Of a stretch of DNA of 5,753 nucleotides, positions 1-5,753 are shown in pieces. The translations under genes were made by a program, and so were the position numbers. The notes beneath the pieces are model-generated. The model was given only the letters and a program-made list of their open reading frames with translations. It made no database searches and was not told where the DNA came from. The stretch is from Chitinophagales bacterium (lineage in GTDB: Bacteria; Bacteroidota; Bacteroidia; Chitinophagales; UBA8649), in the NCBI GenBank assembly GCA_016777395.1, contig JADHRO010000139.1:1-5753 (forward strand), read 5' to 3'. Position 1 is the stretch's first letter; each line of letters begins with the position of its first letter.

Positions 1-21
1 AGATGTGCTATTAGATCAACC

Positions 22-1344
22 TTAAACGCTTAAGGCATTAAAAAGATAGTGATTAAAGAAATAGAAGGCTGCAACTCCTGAAATGTAACCCACTAAGGCC
101 AACCAGGCTATTTTTTTCAAATACCAAAAGAAGTCAATTTTTTCCATTCCCATTGCTACAACTCCCGCAGCCGAGCCAATAATTAACATACTGCCACCAG
201 TACCAGCTGTAAATGCAATGAGGTGCCAATCCGGATGGTCCATTGCTAAATCTGGGAACATTCCCATGCCAGCAGCAACCAAAGGGACATTGTCCACAAC
301 AGCACTGGCAAAACCTAAAATAATAATGAAAAGATCAGTTCCAATAGAACCTTCTACCGATTGCCCAAACTGGAAAATCATTCCTAAAGACTCTAAAGCA
401 GCCACCGTCATTAAAATACCCAAGAAAAACAACAAACTAGGCATCTCAATCTTCCCCAATGCGGAATGCACAGGACTTATATGGCCAGTGTCAGAAGTAG
501 CATCAGAAATCTCAAATTCTCTGTTGGTAATAAGTTCAGCGAAGATCGTAAAGAGGGCAAGAGACAACATCATGCCGACATATGGAGGAAGGTGAGTTAG
601 TGTTTTAAATACAGGCACAGCCACAATTAAAGCAAGTCCTAAATACAACATAAAAGCGGAGTGCTTATTTACTACTTCGTTTTCCTCTGCCGTATCAAAA
701 GTGCCTTGGAAAGCTTTCATTTTGCTTGCCACATAGGTTGGTATAAGCATACAAACCAGCGAGGGCAAAATTAAGTGTTCCATTAACTTAAGGGTAGTAA
801 CTTTTTCTCCCATCCACAGCATCGTTGTCGTTACATCTCCAATAGGCGACCAAGCACCTCCTGCATTAGCGGTGATAACAATCAAGCCCACATACCAGAT
901 TCGCTCTTCCCGTTTTTTGATCAATTTAGCAAGAATAGATATCAAAACGATTGTAGCCGTTAAGTTATCAATGATAGCAGAAAGAATGAATGCTAGAATG
1001 GCAACTATCCATAAGAGTGTTTTCTTTTGATTGGTTTTTATGAATTTTTTAATAGTTGCAAAACCGTCGAAATGATCAATAATTTCAACAATGGTCATTG
1101 CCCCTATCAAGAAGATAAGAATCTCACAAGTTTTACCAAAATGGTGCAATAAAACCGCTTCAACAGTACTCTCTTCTAAGCCGTGAGGACTTACTTCAAA
1201 AACAGGAAGGTGGGAAAGGGACACAACCGCCCAAGCAAGAGCCATCATAGCTAGCGCAGGCACCAACTTATCTATTTTCAAGTTGTGCTCCAAGGTAATA
1301 GCAAGATAACCTAGAATAAATATAATAAGTACTACAAATTCCAT
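22..1344 (-). CDS. nhaD: NhaD-type Na+/H+ antiporter
   Basis: A 440-residue inner-membrane protein that is almost entirely hydrophobic, with about 12 predicted membrane segments. It is expected to exchange cytoplasmic Na+ (or Li+) for external protons, supporting pH and salt homeostasis. What is seen: two similar half-motifs typical of the ion-transporter superfamily fold. These are SAIIDNLTATI near residues 122-132 and SAVVDNVPLVAA near 347-358, each with an Asp-Asn pair (D126/N127, D351/N352) inside a membrane segment. The stretch TANAGGAWSPIGDVTTTMLW (158-177) and a Gly/Ser-rich segment around 380-398 are also NhaD-like. The length fits full-length bacterial NhaD. The ATG at 1344 lies 2 bases after the stop of the dehydrogenase gene, so it is the downstream cistron of an operon. 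No Shine-Dalgarno is present, so translation probably relies on coupling or an A/T-rich leader. NhaD is much likelier than NhaB or a citrate/arsenite transporter because of the two paired motifs; transport activity itself is inferred from the family. Confidence 0.9.
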   Translation of the reverse strand: MEFVVLIIFILGYLAITLEHNLKIDKLVPALAMMALAWAVVSLSHLPVFEVSPHGLEESTVEAVLLHHFGKTCEILIFLIGAMTIVEIIDHFDGFATIKKFIKTNQKKTLLWIVAILAFILSAIIDNLTATIVLISILAKLIKKREERIWYVGLIVITANAGGAWSPIGDVTTTMLWMGEKVTTLKLMEHLILPSLVCMLIPTYVASKMKAFQGTFDTAEENEVVNKHSAFMLYLGLALIVAVPVFKTLTHLPPYVGMMLSLALFTIFAELITNREFEISDATSDTGHISPVHSALGKIEMPSLLFFLGILMTVAALESLGMIFQFGQSVEGSIGTDLFIIILGFASAVVDNVPLVAAGMGMFPDLAMDHPDWHLIAFTAGTGGSMLIIGSAAGVVAMGMEKIDFFWYLKKIAWLALVGYISGVAAFYFFNHYLFNALSV

Positions 1345-1346
1345 TG

Positions 1347-2579
1347 TTAGATTAATTTGTTGAGGGCGATTTCAAATGCGGTATGGGCAATATTGAGTTT
1401 CGAGCTGTTTTTTGCTCGAGCATCTTCAATAGCCGTTTTAATAATTTCAGAAGTATCTTCAAAAATAGACTCATCGGTCATTATCGTTGGCAGGTCATTT
1501 GACATTAAGAAGGCAAAAACTCTTGCCATACCACAATTAGAAATGAAGTCAGGAATAATACTAATATGTTGATCTGCATATTTTGCTATAGGACCAAAAA
1601 ATATTTCGTTATCAGCGAAAGGCACATTTGCCCCACAAGCAATTACCTCAATTCCGGAGGCAATCATTTCATCTACCTGATTTTTTTGAATAAGTCTTGA
1701 AGCAGCACAAGGGATAAATACCTCTGCTTCCATTTTCCAGATTGCTTTATTCACCTGTTCGAAAGGAAGCATATTAGGATGACTTAGCTTATTGCCATCT
1801 TTTGTCACAAAAAACTCACGTATTTCTTCTAAAGAAAAACCGTCTTTATTCATCAAACCACCATCGCGATCAATAATTCCTACAACTTTTGCACCACTTT
1901 GCGCCAGGTAATAAGCTCCAGCAGAACCCACATTTCCCCAGCCTTGTACAATCACTCTTTTACCTTTCAAGCTGCCGCCATAGACAGCATAATAATGGCG
2001 AACAGATTCAGCCACACCCCACCCAGTTATCATGTCAGCGACCACATACTTGTTGCCCACTTTTGGGGTATACCTTTCATCTTCAATAACTTGAAGAACA
2101 CCTCTTCTTAGCTGCCCGATACGGTGAATTTTTTGAGGTTCTGAAGGCTGGAAGTGTCCGTTAAAAACACCTTCCTGTGGATGCCAAACGCCGCAATCCT
2201 CTGTTATAGGAATAACTTCATGAATCTCATCAACATTTAAATCACCACCTGTTCCGTAGTAATTTTTAAGTAGTGGAGCAACAGCATGGTACCACCTCTT
2301 TAAAACACCTTTTTTTCTTGGATCGTTAGGGTCAAAGTTTATCCCTGATTTTGCACCACCGATAGCGGGGCCAGAAACCGAAAATTTCACCTCCATTGTT
2401 TTTGCCAAAGACGTCACTTCGTGTTTATCTAAACCTACGCGCATCCTTGTTCCTCCTCCTGCCGCACCACCACGAAGGGAGTTTATAACCACCCACCCCT
2501 CGGCTTCAGTTTCAGAATCCTTCCATTCGAAAACAATTTCGGGCTGTTTATTTTCAAATTTATTCAATAAATCATTCAT
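1347..2579 (-). CDS. Glu/Leu/Phe/Val family amino acid dehydrogenase
   Basis: A complete 410-residue cytosolic oxidoreductase. The family catalyses reversible oxidative deamination of an L-amino acid to a 2-oxo acid plus ammonium with NAD(P)+. What is seen: an N-terminal substrate domain with a Gly-rich loop (residues 37-47, ending GGGTRMR), K65 in MEVKFSVSG at the expected carboxylate-binding position, the catalytic lysine K77 in GGAKSGI (74-80), and the catalytic-type Asp D113 in YGTGGDLNVDE. A Rossmann domain follows with GWGNVG (213-218) and D237 after the second strand, which suggests NAD rather than NADP. Later motifs are ACGANVPF (314-321) and PDFISNCGMARVF (343-355). The GGTRM loop resembles leucine dehydrogenase, and the lysine that binds the glutamate side chain in GDH (KGG motif) is replaced by Gly41, so I do not assign gdhA. 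The ATG at 2579 is the only plausible start: the frame closes at a stop (2610-2612) with no other start between. First gene of an operon with nhaD. Confidence 0.92.
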   Translation of the reverse strand: MNDLLNKFENKQPEIVFEWKDSETEAEGWVVINSLRGGAAGGGTRMRVGLDKHEVTSLAKTMEVKFSVSGPAIGGAKSGINFDPNDPRKKGVLKRWYHAVAPLLKNYYGTGGDLNVDEIHEVIPITEDCGVWHPQEGVFNGHFQPSEPQKIHRIGQLRRGVLQVIEDERYTPKVGNKYVVADMITGWGVAESVRHYYAVYGGSLKGKRVIVQGWGNVGSAGAYYLAQSGAKVVGIIDRDGGLMNKDGFSLEEIREFFVTKDGNKLSHPNMLPFEQVNKAIWKMEAEVFIPCAASRLIQKNQVDEMIASGIEVIACGANVPFADNEIFFGPIAKYADQHISIIPDFISNCGMARVFAFLMSNDLPTIMTDESIFEDTSEIIKTAIEDARAKNSSKLNIAHTAFEIALNKLI

Positions 2580-2760
2580 GGTTATTGCTTTTGGCTTTGC
2601 CCTGCAAACCTACGATTTTTTGACATTTTCATCTAAAATAATTCTCAATTTAAAGTAAATGTCTGTTTTTGAGGAATATCAACTGATTTTTTAGAAAACT
2701 TATCAGTACCATATTAGAATTTTCAAGGCAAGGACAATACCTTAGTTCCAAATTCAAGCA
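2580..2760. other. Divergent intergenic region, 181 bp
   Basis: A very AT-rich spacer between the starts of two divergently transcribed genes, so it must carry promoters for both strands. The minus-strand promoter candidate is listed separately. For the plus-strand gene, the best match to TAnnTTTG is TACCTTAG at 2738-2745 (one mismatch), which would give a very short leader and has no TTG at -33. A TTTG also occurs at 2668-2671, without a good partner downstream. I see no strong inverted repeat that would mark an operator, no riboswitch-like structure, no tRNA and no small ORF with support. Confidence 0.7.
2605..2612 (-). promoter_or_regulatory. Bacteroidota-type -7 element for the dehydrogenase-nhaD operon
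   Basis: Read on the minus strand, this site is TAGGTTTG, a perfect match to the Bacteroidota -7 consensus TAnnTTTG. It ends 25 bases before the ATG at 2579, so transcription would begin around 2597-2601 and leave a leader of roughly 20 bases without a Shine-Dalgarno. I see no clear TTTG/TTG -33 element at the expected spacing (about 2632-2637), so the promoter would be partial or activator-dependent. An 8-bp degenerate match can arise by chance; its position directly upstream of the first gene is the main support. Confidence 0.5.
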
Positions 2761-3915
2761 ATGATTTTTGATTTTTTAGAGCAAGTTAAGGCAGATGCAA
2801 TTTTCCCGAAAGAGGGGGAATGGCAAACCAATCAGTTAGGTGCAAATATTGAGCAAAGCTTCAACGGTAAATTAGAGGGTGAAGAATTTAAGCTGGCAAT
2901 AATTGGTGTTGGTGAAGATAGAAGCAGCATCAACAACTCTGGTTGTGGCACAGGAATTAATACAATCAGAAAAGAATTATATAGTTTGTTTTTGCATTTC
3001 GATTTACCCAAAACGATTGATTTAGGGAACATTGTTTTAGGGCACACGATTAAAGACACACAGGTAGCCTTGAAAATGGTCGTTTCAGAATTATTGGATT
3101 TACGTATTACGCCCATTATTATAGGTGGTGGACACGATATGACATATGGCCAATATCAGGCTTATGAGAATAGAATACATTCTGTGGACATTGTTGTCAT
3201 CGATGAACGGATAGATTTATTAGAAAGCGAAGAAGTAAATGCATCATCTTTTCTTAGACACATTATTATGCACCAGCCTAATTTTCTATTTTCAGCTAAT
3301 CATTTAGGTCATCAATTGTTTTATAACGACCCTAAAAACATTGATGTCTTAGAGTCTTTGAATTTTGATGTTTTACGCTTAGGTGAAGTGAAGAAGGATA
3401 TTTTTGAAATGGAGCCTTTTTTACGAAATGCAGATATGTTGAGCTTCGACTTATCAGCATTGCGAAGTTCAGATGCGCCAGCAAATGGAATTACTTCGCC
3501 CAATGGTTTGAGTGGTGAGGAGGCTTGTCAGTTGTGCCGATTTGCCGGATTTAGCAATAAAACGTCATCATTTGGTTTATATGAGTTTAATCCTAATTTC
3601 GACCAGAACAATCAAGGCGCAAAACAAGCTAGTCAAATGATTTGGTACTTCATAGAGGGCTTTGCAAATCGTAAAGAGAATGACTATCCTTCGGAAAACA
3701 ACAAGCAATTCATGAAGTATTATGTGAAGCTGGAAAGCAGTGAACATGAAGTTGTATTTTGGAAGAGCAACTACAGCAATAAATGGTGGATGGAAGTCCC
3801 TCAAAAAAATTCAGAGCTTAACAAATTTATTCCTTGCAGTTATAAGGACTATGAGAATGCTATGCAGGGCGAGTTACCCGACAAATGGATGAAGGTTTAT
3901 GCAAGGTTGAACTAA
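2761..3915 (+). CDS. Arginase/formimidoylglutamase-fold (ureohydrolase) family protein, metal site partly altered
   Basis: A complete 384-residue, probably cytosolic protein of the arginase/agmatinase/formimidoylglutamase superfamily, whose active members hydrolyse guanidino or formimino compounds at a two-Mn2+ site. What is seen: GGGHD (122-126; H125 is a metal ligand), IDERID (147-152) where active members have DAHxD, SFDLSALRSSDAP (228-240) where they have SxDxDxxdPxxAP, and YEFNP (274-278) near the usual ExNP. Four of six expected ligands remain (H125, D148, D152, D230); the other two are R150 (for His) and S232 (for Asp). Active family members are usually about 300-330 residues. The C-terminal part from about 315, with FWKSN, WWMEVP and a DKWMKVY end, is an extension that I recall from Bacteroidota homologues. 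The start is well fixed: an in-frame TAG at 2743-2745 precedes the ATG with no other start between. It is divergent from the dehydrogenase operon. Whether it is an enzyme is uncertain; hutG or arginase should not be assumed. Confidence 0.85.
   Translation: MIFDFLEQVKADAIFPKEGEWQTNQLGANIEQSFNGKLEGEEFKLAIIGVGEDRSSINNSGCGTGINTIRKELYSLFLHFDLPKTIDLGNIVLGHTIKDTQVALKMVVSELLDLRITPIIIGGGHDMTYGQYQAYENRIHSVDIVVIDERIDLLESEEVNASSFLRHIIMHQPNFLFSANHLGHQLFYNDPKNIDVLESLNFDVLRLGEVKKDIFEMEPFLRNADMLSFDLSALRSSDAPANGITSPNGLSGEEACQLCRFAGFSNKTSSFGLYEFNPNFDQNNQGAKQASQMIWYFIEGFANRKENDYPSENNKQFMKYYVKLESSEHEVVFWKSNYSNKWWMEVPQKNSELNKFIPCSYKDYENAMQGELPDKWMKVYARLN
3912..3915. other. Tail-to-tail overlap of stop codons
   Basis: The plus-strand TAA (3913-3915) of the arginase-fold gene and the minus-strand TAG (complement of 3912-3914) of the TPR membrane protein share bases. 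There is therefore no intergenic spacer between the two convergent genes. I see no GC-rich hairpin with a T-tract on either side close to the junction, so each transcript must end inside the neighbouring gene or terminate by another mechanism. Confidence 0.9.
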
Positions 3916-5753
3916 TAAATTAATCCACCCTCTAAGTATTTTATTGTATTTGCCAATTCTTGGTCGGCAGGATAGAGTGTTTGAAGCTTCTGGAAGGTTT
4001 TAATAGCTAGACTTCTTTTGCCGGTGACTCGATACAAGTTTCCTAGCAAAAGATAGGTGGATTTAGCATTGAAAACCTCAATCCCTGTTTCAAGGTAGAT
4101 ATATGCTTCATTATCTTTTCCTGAGTTGTGTGAGCATCTAGCGGCAAACTCATAGGCTTCAAGTAATTCTGGAAACTCTGTACTTTTTGCCAATAAGGTT
4201 TCGTTAAGTATGATTTTGTCAAAATAGATAAGGGCCTCTGAATAATTGTTTCTTTCATAGTAAATCAACCCAAGGTAGTAATGATGTATCCACTCGTTTG
4301 GTTTTAATCGAGTAGCTTCAAGCAAGAAGGTAAATGCGCTATCAGGATTTGCTTTTAATATGTAGTAATTGGCTAAATCAGCATTTGGCCCATAGAAATC
4401 AGGGAATAGTGCAATGGCTTTTTTGTAATGTTTCTCCACTAAATATGCAGCAGAATCAACATTTGTGACTTCTCCGTTTTTAACCATATTGTTTAACTCT
4501 AATGCATATTGCGCATTTATTGCTGCATTGTATTGAGCATAAGGCAGTGTATTTGCAGCAAGGGTATAATTGTTTTTCCAATCCTTATTTCTATCTATTG
4601 TTTTGTAGGTGTAATAACTCATTAAAGGGAGTAAGACTAATCCGAGGGTTGTTAGCGCTTTTTTTTCATTCCCTTGCCATTTTTTAATCACATAAAATAA
4701 TCCCGACACCAGGGCTACGCAAAAACCAATAGAGGGTAAAAACAACCATCGTTCAGCAAGTGTATCGGGCATTAATAGGACGATATTGGTGTAAATAGAA
4801 ATAGTGCAGAAATACCAAACTATCCCCCACATGGCAATGTAGTATTTCTGTTTGTAGAAATAATAAGCTAGCCAGAGCAATAGTATATGAATTAAGATAG
4901 ATAAATATACATCCCAGTCTTTCCATGAGGCGAGTTTAACTTGCCATGTCCCATATTGGTGTACAAGTGCTGTAGGGAAAATGAGTTTTTGAAGGTATAT
5001 GAGTTGGATGCGAGCAATGGTTGCGCTCTTTTCATAATTGTTCTCAGCAAGGATTAAAACATTATGATACGGGGAAAGGTTTTCAAGTCCTTCATCTGTT
5101 TTTTCAATTGCCCCCACCTCAGATTTAACTGTTTGATTATTAGTAACAATGGCTTTATAATCATTTTCAAAGTAGATGTACTCGGTGAAAGGGAACGCCA
5201 AGAGCAGAACAAGTATTTTATAACGAAAGGGATACCTGCGTCCAATGGTAATTAAAATTGATAGAAGTGCTATTATTAAAATCTGCGGTTTAAATGGGAA
5301 ATATTCATCCGTAATACTTATTATCAAGGCGTAAATGCACAATAGAGTTAAAAAATGAACTGCATATTTTTTGACGAGCATATTGTTTTTATGATAGAAA
5401 TAATAAAAGGAGAAAAGAAAGGCAAAGGCGGTAGATGTAATAATTGAGTTATAGTCTAAAGCGATAGTTACTCCTGCATATAAAACGAACTTTATAATTA
5501 GTTCCAATGGCTTGGCTTGGTTTTCTTTTAACTCTAAATAGAAAACAAGAATGAAAAACAACAGGGTATAATTCCACCTTAAATAGTAAGAAAACAGGGC
5601 GGTGATAACCAAAAAAAGAACGAATCTTAATTGCCTAGATCTGATAAATAAAACAAACGGGATTGCTGTAAAAAATAACCAAACAACATACAATCTCTGT
5701 ATAAAATGGAACTCGAACATTAAAGAAGATAAAAGCAGCACTACACTAATTAT
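3912..5753 (-). CDS. Polytopic membrane protein with C-terminal TPR repeats, TMTC/GT-C-like (5' end outside window)
   Basis: The 3' part of a large membrane protein. The reading frame stays open to the window edge; the GTG at 5739-5741 gives 609 residues but is preceded by the hydrophobic in-frame codons IISV, so the true start is probably beyond 5753. Residue numbers here count from that GTG. What is seen: about a dozen hydrophobic segments up to residue 378, interrupted by a hydrophilic loop (about 189-275). The motif PDTLAERWLFLPSIGF (325-340) strongly recalls the AERxLxLPSxGF signature of TMTC-type TPR membrane proteins, and LIYLQKLIFPTAL (247-259) fits the preceding conserved loop. The C-terminal 200 residues are helical TPR-like repeats, clearest at about 449-482, 483-516 and 559-592. 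Eukaryotic TMTC proteins are O-mannosyltransferases with extracytoplasmic TPRs. Here glycosyl transfer is only an inference, because the acidic catalytic loop of that fold would lie upstream of the window. It converges on the arginase-fold gene, with a 4-base overlap. Confidence 0.75.
   Translation of the reverse strand: MISVVLLLSSLMFEFHFIQRLYVVWLFFTAIPFVLFIRSRQLRFVLFLVITALFSYYLRWNYTLLFFILVFYLELKENQAKPLELIIKFVLYAGVTIALDYNSIITSTAFAFLFSFYYFYHKNNMLVKKYAVHFLTLLCIYALIISITDEYFPFKPQILIIALLSILITIGRRYPFRYKILVLLLAFPFTEYIYFENDYKAIVTNNQTVKSEVGAIEKTDEGLENLSPYHNVLILAENNYEKSATIARIQLIYLQKLIFPTALVHQYGTWQVKLASWKDWDVYLSILIHILLLWLAYYFYKQKYYIAMWGIVWYFCTISIYTNIVLLMPDTLAERWLFLPSIGFCVALVSGLFYVIKKWQGNEKKALTTLGLVLLPLMSYYTYKTIDRNKDWKNNYTLAANTLPYAQYNAAINAQYALELNNMVKNGEVTNVDSAAYLVEKHYKKAIALFPDFYGPNADLANYYILKANPDSAFTFLLEATRLKPNEWIHHYYLGLIYYERNNYSEALIYFDKIILNETLLAKSTEFPELLEAYEFAARCSHNSGKDNEAYIYLETGIEVFNAKSTYLLLGNLYRVTGKRSLAIKTFQKLQTLYPADQELANTIKYLEGGLIY

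Noticed and set aside
21..34. Small inverted repeat CTTAA-ACGC-TTAAG at the 3' end of nhaD, as a possible terminator
   Set aside because: Only five AT-rich base pairs, overlapping the stop codon, and no T-tract after it on the minus strand.
218..595. 125-codon open frame on the plus strand inside nhaD
   Set aside because: It is antisense to a well-supported membrane protein gene and its translation shows no domain or plausible membrane/soluble pattern; it is a shadow frame.
2832..3116. 94-codon open frame on the minus strand inside the arginase-fold gene
   Set aside because: It is antisense to a gene with recognised family motifs, with no motif, promoter or conserved pattern of its own.
4659..4666. 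Run of eight A on the coding strand of the TPR membrane gene, and a run of seven at 2310-2316 in the dehydrogenase gene, as slippage or programmed frameshift sites
   Set aside because: Both genes read through in frame with family motifs continuing on either side, no stimulatory structure is evident, and such runs encoding Lys-Lys are common in AT-rich genomes.
5739..5741. GTG as the start codon of the TPR membrane protein
   Set aside because: The frame stays open to the window edge with hydrophobic codons upstream, and the related proteins have additional N-terminal membrane segments, so the gene is better treated as partial.

Overview
The window looks like a chromosomal housekeeping segment of a Bacteroidota bacterium (Flavobacteriia/Cytophagia-like). 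The DNA is AT-rich and the start codons lack Shine-Dalgarno sequences. A Bacteroidota-type -7 element (TAGGTTTG) lies just upstream of one gene, and all four proteins have the character of families common in that phylum. This assignment is inferred from sequence character and remembered family features, not from a database search.

Layout: positions 22-2579 hold a tight two-gene minus-strand operon. It encodes an amino acid dehydrogenase of the Glu/Leu/Phe/Val family (1347-2579), followed after only 2 bases by an NhaD-type Na+/H+ antiporter (22-1344). A 181-bp divergent intergenic region (2580-2760) separates this operon from a plus-strand arginase/agmatinase/formimidoylglutamase-fold protein (2761-3915), whose metal site looks partly degraded. 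Converging on that gene from the right, with stop codons that overlap, is the 3' part of a large polytopic membrane protein with C-terminal TPR repeats (3912-5753). It resembles the TMTC/GT-C-like TPR membrane proteins, and its 5' end runs off the window.

How the genes may work together: the dehydrogenase and the arginase-fold protein both belong to families that act on nitrogen-rich amino acids or their derivatives, and they are transcribed divergently from a shared region. The dehydrogenase releases or fixes ammonium with NAD(P)(H). The antiporter co-transcribed with it would tie cytoplasmic pH and Na+ homeostasis to that gene's expression. These functional links are inferences from gene order. 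The TPR membrane protein is oppositely oriented and probably an independent unit.

I found no tRNA, rRNA, CRISPR array, insertion sequence, phage gene or convincing intrinsic terminator. No clearly new multi-gene system is visible. The points most worth a second look are the altered metal ligands of the arginase-fold protein, the missing glutamate-specifying lysine in the dehydrogenase, and the dehydrogenase-antiporter coupling.
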